Part shown: positions 23,895-34,920 of the stretch, piece by piece
How positions within the stretch are numbered: the first letter of the stretch is position 1
How the letters are laid out: every line of letters begins with the position of its first letter
Origin: Gliomastix tumulicola
Taxonomy: Eukaryota > Ascomycota > Sordariomycetes > Hypocreales > Bionectriaceae
Direction: 5' to 3'
Assembly (NCBI GenBank): GCA_001599755.1
Contig: BCHX01000007.1
Span: 744,001 to 808,000 of the forward strand
DNA: 64,000 nt
Made by a program: the position numbers and the translations under genes
Notes under the pieces: model-generated
Told to the model about the DNA's origin: nothing
Databases searched by the model: none
The model's input: only the letters and a program-made list of their open reading frames with translations

Positions 23895-24732
23895 TTAGTT
23901 CTTTGTACCGAATACCTTGAGCTTTTCCTCCAGTGGCTTGTAGGTCTTCTTGCCAGGCGCACCAGCACGGCCACCGAAGACCATCTGTGCCCTGAGCGTC
24001 CACGACGCCGGCAGATCCCATGTCCTCGTGACCTCTCCGTCGATCAGAGGATTGTAGTGTTGCAGGCTTGCACCCAGACCCTCAGCCTCGAGTGCAGTCC
24101 AAACCGCGTGCTGGAGCATGCCGTCAGAGTGAGCCGCCCACACGGGGAAGGTCTCGCTGTAGCGGGGGAAATTGCGCTGCAGATCGCTGATGGTGTCCTG
24201 GTCTTCGAAGAAAAGAATCTGCGGAATGATGGGATTTAGCTGGGGGTTTCTTGATAGTTTTCTGTACCTGAGAACGTACGGTTCCTACACCCGCTCTAAA
24301 AGCAGCCATCTTTTGGCTTGTAGCCTCCCATTGTTCCTCGGACGTTGATTCGGCCTTGAGAATGCTCGCCACGATATCCCAGAGCTTCAAATGATCATGA
24401 TTGAAGAGGACCACTACGCGGTTAGACTGCGAGTTGAAGGCACTGGGCACTGCTTGGACCAGTTCCGCAACAATGTCAGTGACTTTCTCCTCGCTGATTG
24501 GGAGGGTGTTGTCGAGCGCGTAGTAAGTCCTCCGAGCCTTGACTAGTTTGATGAACTGAGATGACGCGCTAGAGACTCGTGCTTCCGATGGCGAGAATAG
24601 GGACACGGATGGTATCGACGTGCTCGTGATGAAAGTGAACGCGATGCCGACGAGAGCTGCCAGAATGGTGGACCAGAGGAGGGTGCCTCGGGAGAAGCTC
24701 CTCTCCGGAGTTTTGGGACCCTGACCGGCCAT
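23895..24732 (-). CDS. Nitroreductase-family protein with N-terminal membrane segment
   Basis: Exon 1 24732-24268, intron 24267-24219 (49 nt), exon 2 24218-23895; 262 aa. After a short basic start there is one hydrophobic helix (about residues 19-37), then a nitroreductase fold: FIKLVKARRTYYALDN, SNRVVVLFNHDH, ILFFEDQDTI, FPVWAAHSDGMLQHAVWTALEAEG-like text and LGASLQHYNP. These match the fungal Hbn1-type FMN nitroreductases, which reduce nitro groups or quinones with NAD(P)H and respond to lipid and oxidative stress. Most of those proteins are about 200 aa and soluble. The extra N-terminal membrane segment is unusual and would anchor the enzyme. It sits head-on behind the CrtC/AttH-like gene, both on the minus strand. 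Confidence 0.85.
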
Positions 24733-24987
24733 TTTGAAATATCTTGTTAGAAAAGACTATTGTAGCGAACTTGAGGATATGCTGGTGATTGTTGCTGACG
24801 AGATTGCGTGATTGCGAACACGTCAGCGTGGAAAGTGATATCGATCAAAGACCCACAGTCGCGTCCTGCAGGAGATATCGTGTGGTGAAGTTGAACGTTC
24901 CTACCCTACAGAGATCCGTCGAACCAGTTTCGTGTGCACTTTGTATTGAGGTCTTGTCTTCGTACTAGTCTTTTAAATCTGGTCTAT

Positions 24988-26200
24988 CTACGTCAAGCCT
25001 GATAGCTGTTCAATGTGCCCGAAGAAGCGCACATCCTTCCCATTCCACCGCGCAACACCCTCGGAGTACGACTCGGAGATGGTGATATACTTGTTCAGCT
25101 GCTCTGGCAGGACGGGGATGATCTCACCGTCGCGAACCCACTTGTCAAAGCTGAAAGAGGCGTCCCTTGCTGGAAGGTCGAGGAAGAACTTGTTGAAGTA
25201 CTTGCGCCCTGTCTTCTCGCTCGTGCTGACATCGGACGCGTGGCTCCTGGGGCCGACGGGGATCGTCTCGTGCAGGCCGCTTGGGTGCCAGACAGACGCA
25301 AAGGCCGTCTTGAAGGTGCCGTCCAAGCTCGGCTCCATAGTCCATGAGATGAGCACCTTGCCCGTCTCGAGGTAGGCCCAGAGCGCGTAGTAGCCGGTCC
25401 CGACGCCGAAATCGCCCCATTGCCGCTCAAAGAGGGCGAAGGACTGCTCCGTGTCGATACGGGCGGCCCTGCCGTCAATGGTCAGGGTGCCGTCCATCCG
25501 AGTAAAGGGATTGGCCTACACCTTATAAGCGGCGCGTCCTCAGCCGCCCGTCCGTCGTATCCCACTCACCCAGTACCAAGACCATCCCGGCGCGGGATTC
25601 GAAGACCCCGTCTCAACTAGCTGAATGCCTCCGCCGCCGGCGTAGTAGAAGTTTCCGCCCGTGGGCCGGAGAGTAGCGTCCAATTTCACCCCAGAAAGGT
25701 CCAGCGAGAAAAGCGTGTTGGTCCACTTGTCTCCGTCGGCAGGGCCGGTGATGTTTTGCACGTCGCTGCGAATGTCGAGCTGTTGGGTGTTTCCACTACC
25801 AGGGGTGATGATGGTGCCTCCCCGTGCAGACAGGTCTTGCAGATCATTCAAGGAGACGAAGGAGCCCACCAAGTCGGCGCCTTTGATGCCGACATTAGTG
25901 GTAAGGTGGTACTTCTTCCCGTCCTCCGTGGTGATGAACCACAGCATGAAGAGGCTAGTTGCACCTTGTCAATAAACATAGTCGAAGCAGTGTCATGTAC
26001 CCACTTGTTAACGCTGATCGAGCTCGGCTGGATGTTCAGAGTCTTCCGCACATCATATCTGTTGACAGAAGTCTGCCATCATTAGCAAATAACGTGAGAG
26101 TGAAGACGGATGGAGCACTAACGCCATCGTTCTCTATTGTCGTAGGGGGGAATCCGGGGGGCGTCCAGGACAAGATCTTGCGTCCCAGCTCTGATGCCAT
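24988..26200 (-). CDS. CrtC/AttH (kievitone hydratase-like) lipocalin-type protein
   Basis: Four exons: 26200-26123, 26072-26005, 25954-25570, 25515-24988; 352 aa, introns of 50, 50 and 54 nt. The N-terminal half has FMLWFITTEDGKKYHLTTN and GSFVSLNDL. The C-terminal half has GTLTIDGRAARID, FERQWGDFG, YALWAYLETGKVLISW and VRFFGHIEQLSG. This two-lobed pattern is that of the CrtC N-terminal lipocalin plus Lipocalin_9 family, which includes hydroxyneurosporene synthase, fungal kievitone hydratase and hydratases or cyclases in fungal metabolite clusters. The chemistry of this copy is unknown. Secreted relatives carry a signal peptide but this model starts MASELGRKIL, so either it is cytosolic or a further 5' exon is missing. 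The first exon is the weakest part of the model. Confidence 0.72.
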
Positions 26201-26331
26201 GACAAAGGTATGTGGCTGTGCCCACCTCGGAAGTTCGAAAGCCTAGTGATGCAGGTCGGTGGGGTGAAACGAGCGGCTCATGAGGTGGAATGAGGAGGGT
26301 CTTGTATCGCCCAGTAGACGAGTCAACAGTT

Positions 26332-26931
26332 TCAGGTTGACATTCTAGCAAAACCACAGAGCCTCGATGTTGACAGATATATCAGACTTGCGGACATCTC
26401 CTCGGGCCCGTTTGATATCCCGTCCGACTGTATTGGGGTCCGATAAAGCCGGCGAGCATAGTTAGATACCCCGTGTTGTGGTACTGTTGAATCGATATAT
26501 CCAAGCATTGAGGGTTCCACCCCTGCATAAGTGGATTCGGATAGAAACTCATCCGAAATGGACGATGACCTTCCTTTGCACAACTTTACAAAGATCAGCG
26601 ATTCAGACAAGGACCCATAGTATGGACGATACCCGAGGCTAGAAAAGCATGCAATCATGTGCGGAGAGAGCTGAAGACAAGAACCACCGACAATAGCAGT
26701 GGTATATTCTCCCCGTTTGATGCTCTCGACCGCTAGATGCAAAGCTGCCAGCGCTGAGCATGCTGTATCTGTAGTTACGCCCGGACTCTTGATGTTGAGG
26801 AAATAAGAAACTCGATTGGCGAACATAGTCACCGCACTACTCGTCGCAGCATACACAGGACTGCGAGAGGGATCGATCTTGAACCGCTCCTGGTATTCAA
26901 TTTTAAACTCGCGGCAAGAACAGCTGAACAA
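26332..26931 (-). pseudogene. Polyketide synthase ketosynthase relic
   Basis: The open minus-strand frame has no ATG at its start. It contains unmistakable beta-ketoacyl synthase sequence: YAATSSAVTMFANRVSYF, SPGVTTDTACSALAALHLA (active-site Cys in DTACS), and GEYTTAIVGGSCLQLSP. After FSSLG the family's MLSPDGR block is missing. A later piece (AGVEPSMLGYIDS) resembles the region before the catalytic His motif, but HGTGT is lost. No acyltransferase, dehydratase, KR or ACP sequence is visible on either side within several kb. I read it as the decayed remnant of the KS domain of an iterative fungal PKS or PKS-NRPS, about 600 bp long. Confidence 0.8.
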
Positions 26932-27674
26932 GCCGAACGATCAATGTTATCTGCTTCTCTCCCCCAACATCAACACTGGGGCGCACGACTGCAGTCCAGC
27001 GCTTATATTGGCACGACTTCACACAAATACCACGCATCTAGCAGTGCCTCTGCTGTTGCAGAGCTTACCAGACGGCAGGACCTAGTGTATGACATCTACT
27101 TGGATGAAGTTCCGGAGGAGTTCTTTGACGACGATCTATCTGAGAAAGTCAGCACAGCATTCGAATATGTGGTGGAATTTGGCATGGGACACCCAACCTC
27201 GCACCGGATCTGACCAGGACTAGCCATACTTGATGTACGTAAGCAGTCAGACTTCACTAATGGGATGACTTGTTGCTGGAACACTACCGTCAAACATGTT
27301 CACAGGCTGCTTTCAAGTCAGTGAGAATAAATTGTCATTACAAACCCAAGTTTCTCCACGTCGACAGTGCCAGAACATAGAGGGTATCGAAGACAATCTG
27401 CGCAAAGATCAGGCCGTTCACAGGTCACCTACTATTCGACCATCCATCATCAGGTAGGATGACCTCTGAGACTGTGATTCGGGCGTTGACGAACTGCGGT
27501 ATATTAAACGGTAGAAAATACGGTCTACTGAGCTGGAAACAAAGACCTGTTGACCTTCATTTCTTTCTTCCTCAATTGATAGTCGCCCCAAGACCTGCTT
27601 ATGTTTTACGGCTCGCCAACCAAACATTCTGATTATAACAAGAAGACGTTCACCGTTTTATCGACGAAACGAAG
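26932..27674. other. Intergenic region
   Basis: Between the ketosynthase relic and the first ankyrin paralogue. An acidic 89-codon plus-strand frame (26944-27213) is open but matches nothing I know. It may be a further gene fragment. Confidence 0.4.
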
Positions 27675-28802
27675 ATGGGTTTTGGAGAATTCCCAACGAG
27701 TAAGGCCCCAGGTCTCGGCAAGCACCCCGACAGCGCCTTGGCGGCCGTTATCGACGATGCGTGCGATCGAGGAGACCACCTCAAGATCCGTTCACTTCTC
27801 AATGACGGCCTGCTGCGCCACTCTCCCATTTTTCGTTCACTGAAACTCAACCCCAAGGTCCCAAACGCCCTGGAGCTCGCTATTGGTACGAGCGATTCTC
27901 CCAACAGGGAGGATCGGCTTGCTATTGTCCGCGACATTCTGGACCTTTTGTTCAAGATAACGCGGCCGTCGGGGAGAGAGACCGTCAAAAGGCACCTGGC
28001 AGAATATCTGAGGCACGCCGCCATGGCCGGAGACTGTCTCATCTTTCATCTGCTGAACCAAGTGGGCGCGGCTATCCCAGCCCATGTTCAGAGCCGCTAT
28101 GACCTTCTTGCTCAGGCGCTCCGCGGAGGCAGTGTCCCGATTGTCAGTGATATCATGGCGCAGGGACCGCTGGGGAACAAGCTCACCCACAAGGCCGTGG
28201 CGCTTGCTGCAGGCTGGCGTCCTACCTCCAAGGAGGGTGCTGCCAACAGAACTATCCTGGTAGATATTGTCTTGTCCTACGGCGCGCCAGCCCGCTGCAC
28301 TATGCACACAAGTCAACATCCAGCGGCACTGACCATTGGCATTTACCGTAACGACCTGCCGCTGGTCCAATGCCTGCTGTCATTTGACGACAGCGAAGAA
28401 CTCTTGCGAACTAATCCCTGGGATGCCAGCTACTCTAAAATGACAAAGAGAACGGCGTTCCACTTCATCAAGAGCTTGGAGATGCTTGATCTCCTCACCA
28501 AGTGTGGCTTGGACCTAAACGGCTGCGAGACTGACGAATTCCTGCCGCTTCAGATCATCGCCGAAGGAGACGAAGAGAAGAAGATGACCGAAGACTGCAG
28601 GCTGGCCATGTTCCGATATGTCCTTGATCGCACGCACGATGTTGACGCTCAGAACAGCCAAGGCCAAACAGCACTTGAGTACTGCTATGCGATGGAGGAC
28701 CCGGATACTCTAAACAACATCCAGCGTATTAAACTTCTACTAGAGAAGGGAGCTACGCCCCCGAAAGCCCCCGTTTTCGGCAACCAAAGCCAATGGCTAT
28801 AA
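27675..28802 (+). CDS. Divergent ankyrin-repeat protein (paralogue A)
   Basis: Intronless, 375 aa, starting at an ATG in AAGATGG context. It has no signal peptide or membrane helix. Helix-rich repeats of ankyrin type can be seen, best in the C-terminal third: MLDLLTKCGLDLNG, MFRYVLDRTHDVDAQN, GQTALEYC and IKLLLEKGATP. The N-terminal two thirds has degenerate repeats (LEYLRHAA-like, YDLLAQALRG, KAVALAAGW). It aligns along most of its length with the protein at 29791-31341, for example RTAFHFIKSLEMLDLL against RTAFHYVKGLKVLKLL. No catalytic domain is present, so it is probably an interaction protein of unknown partner. It lacks the N-terminal extension and acidic tail of its neighbour. Confidence 0.75.
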   Translation: MGFGEFPTSKAPGLGKHPDSALAAVIDDACDRGDHLKIRSLLNDGLLRHSPIFRSLKLNPKVPNALELAIGTSDSPNREDRLAIVRDILDLLFKITRPSGRETVKRHLAEYLRHAAMAGDCLIFHLLNQVGAAIPAHVQSRYDLLAQALRGGSVPIVSDIMAQGPLGNKLTHKAVALAAGWRPTSKEGAANRTILVDIVLSYGAPARCTMHTSQHPAALTIGIYRNDLPLVQCLLSFDDSEELLRTNPWDASYSKMTKRTAFHFIKSLEMLDLLTKCGLDLNGCETDEFLPLQIIAEGDEEKKMTEDCRLAMFRYVLDRTHDVDAQNSQGQTALEYCYAMEDPDTLNNIQRIKLLLEKGATPPKAPVFGNQSQWL

Positions 28803-29790
28803 AGCAGGCGAGTCACTTCTATTAGAGAGAGTACGTCTCGGAGCCCTCGAGTATTCGGCCACTCAAGTTTGTGGCCGAGAGATGAGGAGCTAGTAATTTC
28901 TTACTGAGGAGTAGTATTGCAAAGTTTTCATAGTAAATCACCAAGACAGAGAAATAGACTTAGGTACTAACCTTAGTGTCGCGTCGCTAGAATTATGTCC
29001 ATACTAATACGCAGCATGGATCGAAGTGACTGTAGAAGCTGCTGCGCGCTCGGCATTTTGATATTATTACCAATTTTAGAGATAACGTTCCTGGAGTCAT
29101 TGCGCGCTGAAGTCCGCCTTGTTCGTAGTTGCTGTGATCAAGTAAGAAGTGTTTAAAGATGGTCTTGTTCATAGTCATCTGATGTTTCTATCCGTCATCA
29201 TGTCTGGAAGATGGTGAGTCAATGAACCATATTTCAATAGAAACGCAAAGATTCAGCCAGTGTAAGCATTAAAACCACTTATAGAACATTATCAACTCAG
29301 CAGAGCTTGATCATAGGTCTTTCAAATGTATCAGTTAGTTACTGTGTGCTCGTTATCTTGGCTACATTACGTAGGTGGTTTGTTTGCTATTATCGTATGT
29401 GGTTGTTCTTCTTACTTAAATAGTAACGCATCGGGCAGCACAGTATTCAATACGTTATTTCACGGCATTGCAGCCCAATAACAAAGAGACCTCGAGTGTG
29501 CTGCACCTTTCCATGGGTGTTTGGCTGGAAGAAAAACTGTAAATGGATGCTTCGGACAGGGTTCCTGATTGAACATGGTCTGAGTTTCTGATACGGGACA
29601 AACTAACCACAGGTGACGTATACCCCCTGCGGTATAAAGAGTCCCTTTGTGGTCGAGTACTGATCGACTTATTCAATCTCAGCATCCCCAAAGGGCATCC
29701 CTAAAGGCACATTCATAGAATGCGCCAAATGGGTCACTGCTAGAGACCTATTCTCACACAAGAAGTTTCACCCACATCCCTTATCCGAAG
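28803..29790. other. 1 kb AT-rich spacer between ankyrin paralogues
   Basis: Noticeably AT-rich compared with the flanking genes. Only very short frames. No gene, repeat unit or transposon motif seen. Confidence 0.5.
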
Positions 29791-31341
29791 ATGGCTCAGG
29801 TATTTGACCCTCACTTCCGAGAAGTGGGAGCTTCTAACCGAGAGATCCGTGCGTCACTGCCTTACGAAATGTGGAATATTACAACAGACCACATATTCTA
29901 CTTGATGACGAACGGACGCGAGAGAATCGCCCTGGAACTACTCAACGTACCCGAAGTTCAGATCACAGTGCAGCTTTACCCTAACGATATCCTGCTGCGC
30001 ACCGCCATTCAGATGCGTTTCAGGAAAGTTGTCGACGCAATACTACCCATTAGAGGCCACATAGACCTCCAAGCCGACACCGTCGGCATGACAATCTTCG
30101 AGTACGCCTGCCATCTGGCTGATCCTCGGATCGTTTCGAGGCTCATTAATGCCGGGGCAGTTGAGTACTCGGGCCTTGTAGACGCACCGTGGCCGAGAGG
30201 GCCGAGGGTGAAGCCAAACGCGATCCAGCTCGCGATCGGAGATGCAGTTTCGAATGGAGACCTGCGCGCGGCCGCAAGCCGGAATCAGGTTCTGGACGAC
30301 ATCTTATACAGACTCAGGCAGCTCATCCCGAACCCAAGGCACCGCGCTGCAGTATTCAATACTTACCTCGCCCAGGCGATCGAGTCAGGCAACGAGTCGT
30401 CTTTTGCCTCCCTGATCGGCTTCGGAGGTTTCATCGCCCCAGACCAGAGTGGCTACGATCTCCTGCTAATGGCCATCAGAAGTGATAAACCCATGATGGT
30501 GAGTAGGTTTTTTCTGTTGGCATCAATGTCATCACCTGTCCGCGTAGACCATAAGCTTCTGGTCGTTGCTGCGGGCTTTACCATGCCAAGGGAGAAGCGC
30601 AACCATCTGGAGATAATGAAGACCCTCGTCAGTCACGGTGTTCCACTCACGGACGGACCAGACGCCGACGGCACAGCTTTGACTATGGCGATCTCAGACG
30701 ACAACGCCGAGATGGTTGAGTGGCTACTCTTGAAGGGTGTTGATCTGGCCACCAACAGCTGGAAAACTCCCTTCCTCGGCGGTTACAAGAACGCTCGACG
30801 CTTGCGTGCGGAGAGAAAATTCTCAACCAGGACTGCGTTCCACTACGTCAAGGGGCTGAAAGTCTTGAAGCTGCTGGTCGAGCACGGGCTTGATGTCAAT
30901 GGAAGCAGCGGCGATGATTTGCTTCCTATCCAGATCATGTCAATGCCCGATGACTTGTCTCCAGTGAGACTTGACATGTTGAAGTTCCTCTTGGACAGAA
31001 TGGACGACGTTGATGCACGAAATGTGCATGGACAGACACCACTGCTCTTTTGCTGCCAGAAGCGGGCGCCCTGGGGCGCTGGCATGTTGGAATGGATCGA
31101 GCACCTGATCTCTGAAGGTGCCAATGTCATGATAGCGTCTGAAGATGGTGTGACCGCTTTGGACGCGGTGAGCGCGAATGCTCCCGAGCACCTAGATACG
31201 TTTCGAGCTATCATCGACAACCAGGCAAAGCTAGGACAGGCGCAGTATGAGGGTACTGAGGAAGATTTTAGCGACTCTGACTCATCTAGCGGGACAGACT
31301 CGTGTGATGACAGCACCGTAGAGATTATTCTAACGAAATGA
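29791..31341 (+). CDS. Divergent ankyrin-repeat protein (paralogue B) with acidic tail
   Basis: Intronless, 516 aa, ATG at 29791. Ankyrin-like repeats run from about residue 60 to 475, including FEYACHLADPRIVSRLINAGA, VEWLLLKGVDLA, LLVEHGLDVNG, KFLLDRMDDVDARNVHGQTPLLF and LISEGANVMIASEDGVTALDAV. The last 30 residues are Asp/Ser/Glu-rich. It is a clear paralogue of the protein at 27675-28802. Comparison with it shows that a GT-AG-like stretch at 30499-30547 is not an intron: it is 49 nt long, would break the frame and the retained sequence aligns. No signal peptide. The function is unknown and probably protein binding. Confidence 0.78.
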   Translation: MAQVFDPHFREVGASNREIRASLPYEMWNITTDHIFYLMTNGRERIALELLNVPEVQITVQLYPNDILLRTAIQMRFRKVVDAILPIRGHIDLQADTVGMTIFEYACHLADPRIVSRLINAGAVEYSGLVDAPWPRGPRVKPNAIQLAIGDAVSNGDLRAAASRNQVLDDILYRLRQLIPNPRHRAAVFNTYLAQAIESGNESSFASLIGFGGFIAPDQSGYDLLLMAIRSDKPMMVSRFFLLASMSSPVRVDHKLLVVAAGFTMPREKRNHLEIMKTLVSHGVPLTDGPDADGTALTMAISDDNAEMVEWLLLKGVDLATNSWKTPFLGGYKNARRLRAERKFSTRTAFHYVKGLKVLKLLVEHGLDVNGSSGDDLLPIQIMSMPDDLSPVRLDMLKFLLDRMDDVDARNVHGQTPLLFCCQKRAPWGAGMLEWIEHLISEGANVMIASEDGVTALDAVSANAPEHLDTFRAIIDNQAKLGQAQYEGTEEDFSDSDSSSGTDSCDDSTVEIILTK

Positions 31342-31955
31342 TCAGATAGAACCCGTCAAGTTCGCAGCGTTGCTCTATCTAGCAGCGTCTGGCGGAGATA
31401 TATGGGTTCACCTATCAACTAGACCTTATTTAATACATTCCTTACCAAATCTTTACGATATTATCCGTTACCATACTTCATCAAACGAGGTAAGTGAAAT
31501 TTGAACTGTTGCTAGTAATGTATCTTCTTCAGAACCTGGTACGTACATGCGGACGATTCCGATGCTGTATCGAAGATGGCTCAAGTTTACTATACAGCCT
31601 AAGCCATATGGTTCCTTTTCCATTACAAGAATCAAAGTTGTTGCACATTTCTCTCCGACAGTCTGGTATCATTGGAGACTCAGTGGTCAGACTTGACCCG
31701 TCAGATCTGTAGGATGAGGGTCCCCACTGCATGGAACCTCTTCGATACTGCATTTGTCAGCTTGAATTGGCGGTCTGTAGTTTTGGCAGCATACACAATC
31801 TGTCTCTGACCGGTATGGGAGCACGAAGCTCTCACTAAACAAGAGCACTATTATCGAGACAATGCGACTTCTGAAGTTTCTACACTTGAACATTCTTCTT
31901 CGCGGTATCATTACATTCTGCTAAGCACATCGAAATCTCGAGCTCGCGCTTTACA
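31342..31955. other. Intergenic region
   Basis: Between ankyrin paralogue B and the transcription-factor-like gene. AT-rich, no gene seen. Confidence 0.5.
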
Positions 31956-33580
31956 ATGCCGGCATCAAACCGGAATCCTTTCATCAACTTGGACACATCC
32001 AATCCGGAGCCAACTCGAAGGCAACGCCAAGAGGTGGCCAGGTTTATCGGGCGACATCATCGAAATCGGTCAGCACCGATCAGAAGGACTCATCCGGCCC
32101 CGAGCGGTGACGTCCATGGTGCTCCATCTCATCAGCCGGCCGACGATAGCGAAAGAGAGAGGAGTGCACGTGGGCCCAGTTCTAATAGGGCAGCCGATAG
32201 AGAAGGTCAATCATCAACGACGGACCCCGGAGGCCTACAAATGGAATGGGTTCGGACGGGTCAGCCACCGCTTTTGCGGCCGGTTGTAGAGGCCTGGATG
32301 CCGGCCTATCCGGATAACCACCGGGACAAGGTCTTCGACGTTCTAGACTTCCGTAAGTCCTACCTGATGATGCCGGCGGCTCTTTGTATGGCAAGGCCAT
32401 CGCCATCCGTTGTATATATGAGGTAACGAGTTCGAAGCTAACCTCTCGTATCAACAAACGCGCAGATATTCACTATCTTTCGGCTCGTTTGACGCATTTC
32501 GGCCACGGTCCAACACCATTCATGCGCTGCTGGGTACAAATGATCTGCAGCGACGTGGCTCTTTTCGACTCGGTCGCAGCGTTCACGCACGGCGTGCGGG
32601 CAACCACATTAGATGGTCAAGTCGAGCCGACCCGAACCATGCTATGGCACAAATCACGCGCCTTGACGGCCCTTCAAACCAAGCTCTCAGCAGATGGAGA
32701 GGACAAGGAATCGCTGTGGACATCAAACGAGACAATCTTGACGACGTTCTATCTCATGGAAGCTGCGGCGCGATTTGGCTACGGTGCCGAGTTTAAGACC
32801 CATTGTGTCGGCTTGATCCGAATGATGGAGCGACGAGGTGAGGTTTCCAGCGGCTGCTTGAAGGACCTCTTTGTTGCGCAGGCGTTTGGACTAGTAGAGA
32901 GCACGGAGATGGCCTCCGAGCTGAGGCATGGCGTCGATCATCACGGCCAACCAGCAAATAACCAGTCCCAGGCTGGCGAAACCTCGCTGACAATAATGGA
33001 CACCCTGCCTGAAGGTTTCGCTGACTTGGCTGCTCTGGGCACCATCAGCCACGAACTCGTCAGTCTTATCGACCAGCTGACAGGGTGTATGAGCCGGGAG
33101 CGGCTCCAGCGAGATGAAAACATCACTGAGCCAGCGGAGCGTCAGACAAAACTAATTAAGCGCGCACGCCTGTTGGAGAAGCAGTCGCAGAATCCGGTGG
33201 AGCGCCTCGCGTGTCTCGGCGTCATCGCCTTTCTCACTCGACGCACCTCGCCAACACAAATGTTCCCCGAGCCTGCTTTTCTCCAGAAGCTGCAGGTGCT
33301 GGGAACGCAGGTGGCATCGTCGAACGAGGTGGGCTTGCCGTACTACTGCGAGCTAAGAGTATGGGCGACAATGATTATAGCTGAGCTGGCGGATACAGCT
33401 GGGACAGTCCTGAAGCAAGATGCTGCTAGAATCATGAACGAGATGTTCCTCCATGAAAGCTGGGTAAACGACTGGGCTGACATGGAGAGAGTTGTCAAAA
33501 GATATCTATGGAATGCGACGGAGCTTTCCGCGTGGAAAATGTACTTCGCAAGGCTTAGGACGCCATCGTCAGAAACATGA
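31956..33580 (+). CDS. Fungal transcription-factor-like protein without zinc cluster
   Basis: Exon 1 31956-32352, intron 32353-32465 (113 nt, branch GCTAACC), exon 2 32466-33580; 503 aa. The N-terminus has a short INLDTSNPE motif followed by a basic segment (RRQRQEVARFIGRHHRNRS). This resembles the opening of a large family of fungal regulators that carry a short hydrophobic motif and an Arg/Lys patch in place of a Zn2Cys6 cluster. A Ser/Pro/Arg-rich linker follows, then an alpha-helical region (FMRCWVQMICSDVALFDSV, FYLMEAAARFGYGAEFKTHC, RVWATMIIAELAD) like the middle-homology or fungal-specific TF domain. I infer a nuclear regulatory protein, DNA binding unproven. Its 3' end faces the broken OYE gene, only 32 bp away. 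Confidence 0.68.
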
Positions 33581-33612
33581 GAGAAATCTTGTCAGGATTG
33601 TGCTGCTCTGCA

Positions 33613-34920
33613 TCAATCAAGATCAACGTACCCATACAGCTCCATGGTTTCAGCATCCTTCTCCATCTCTTCAAGCCAAGCGTGCATTGCCTTGACGAAC
33701 ACCTTCACATTTTCTTCGCAGCCCATGTCAATCGGCTCCTTTCCCTTCCCAACCTGCCGAATCTGGCTCCCAGCAATCGTATTGGTGAGCGCAAAGTCGT
33801 CCTGGTCTACCTTCTGATCGATAGCAGCCAAGATACGACCATCAAGCAGATCCTTAGCAAGGCTAAACTCCTGACAGACCGCTCGACCCAGACCAATACC
33901 ATCGACCGTGTTCAGGGCTTCCAGCATCCCACCCAAGGTCTTGAAGCCACCGGTGATGTATGTCTTGGTCTTCTTCAGCGCTGGAACGATCATGTCCGCA
34001 AATTCTAGAAAGAAGGCCTCTCTCCTCTGGGTAGACTCGCGCTCATGCTTGAAAGCCATAGCTTGATACGTTCAGCCGCTGATCTCTACGTAGTCAAAGG
34101 TCGCCTCCTCGAGCATGGCGCACAGCTCTTTGGCGTCCTCCACCGTGAATCCGCCAGTCTGGAACTCGACGCTGTTGATCTTGATCCCCATGATGAAGCT
34201 CTGAGGCGTACTGGCTCTGATGGAATGAGCGATATTCATGATGAGGCGAGCGCGGTTCTTCAAACTTCCGCCGTATTCGTCGGTGCGCTGATTTGTGCTG
34301 TGGGATAGAAATTGGGAGAGAAGATACCCGTGGGCACCCTGCAGCTCGATGCCATCGAACCCGGCACGGTGTAGGTACTGCGCTGCAAATGTGAAGCTGT
34401 GCACAATTTGCTGCAGCTCTTCCCCTGTAGCAGCATGCGGCTTTGCATACTCGACGCCCAGAAACTTACCCTCCAGCTGCACTGCGCTCGCTGAGACTGG
34501 ATTCGGCTGGATCCTTCGATCGACTTGACGTCCAGGATGTGTAACCTGTCCACTGAGAAGACTGCCGTTCGCCTTCGCAGCGGAAGCTAGCTTGGCGAAG
34601 GCATCAAAGCGTTCTCCTTCGAAGGGCGCATCTGGAGGAATAATCATGTTCCCGGGTGCTTCGAGCTGATCGTACGCCAGCATGATGTTGCCGGTCAGGA
34701 TGTGCCCTAGACCTCCCTCGCCCCATCGTTGGTACACTTGATGTATCTCCGGCGACGGAATGCCTCGCTTTTCTTTCTCCTGGGGACTCCAGGAGCTAAG
34801 CTTTTCTGTCATTGCGGCCTTTAGGAATCGATTCGGGGCCTGTCTTTGACTGAACTCGAAGTCGAGGGTTTGGCCCAACGGCGAAGAATCTTGAGGGGTC
34901 GAGATGAAACGGGACGACAT
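33613..34920 (-). pseudogene. NADH:flavin oxidoreductase (OYE family), interrupted by in-frame TGA
   Basis: A 435-codon frame from the ATG at 34920 to the TGA at 33613-33615 carries a full OYE-type flavoprotein, except for a TGA at 34072-34074 (codon 283). Upstream of it: FEFSQRQAPNRFLKAAMTE, GLGHILTGN, GQVTHPGRQ, FDGIELQGAHGYLLSQFLS and NQRTDEYGGSLKNRARL. Downstream in the same frame: AFKHERESTQRREAFF, TGGFKT and DGIGLGRAVCQE. The TGA falls where relatives have the second Gly of SGG(T/S)Y. A single substitution explains it, and there is no frame change or splice signal. Old-yellow-type enzymes use FMN and NAD(P)H to reduce activated C=C bonds. Either this allele is dead, or the base is a sequencing error, since the rest shows no decay. 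Confidence 0.85.

Noticed and set aside
26332..26931. Functional stand-alone ketosynthase
   Set aside because: No start codon, loss of the block after the active-site Cys and of the HGTGT motif; too short for a KS domain (about 420 residues).
30499..30547. GT-AG stretch resembling an intron in ankyrin paralogue B
   Set aside because: It is 49 nt, so its removal would shift the frame, and the retained residues align with paralogue A.
34072..34074. TGA as a programmed recoding or selenocysteine codon in the OYE gene
   Set aside because: The family has Gly here, filamentous ascomycetes lack a selenocysteine system as far as is known, and the following bases are not a known readthrough context. 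A point mutation or base error is simpler.
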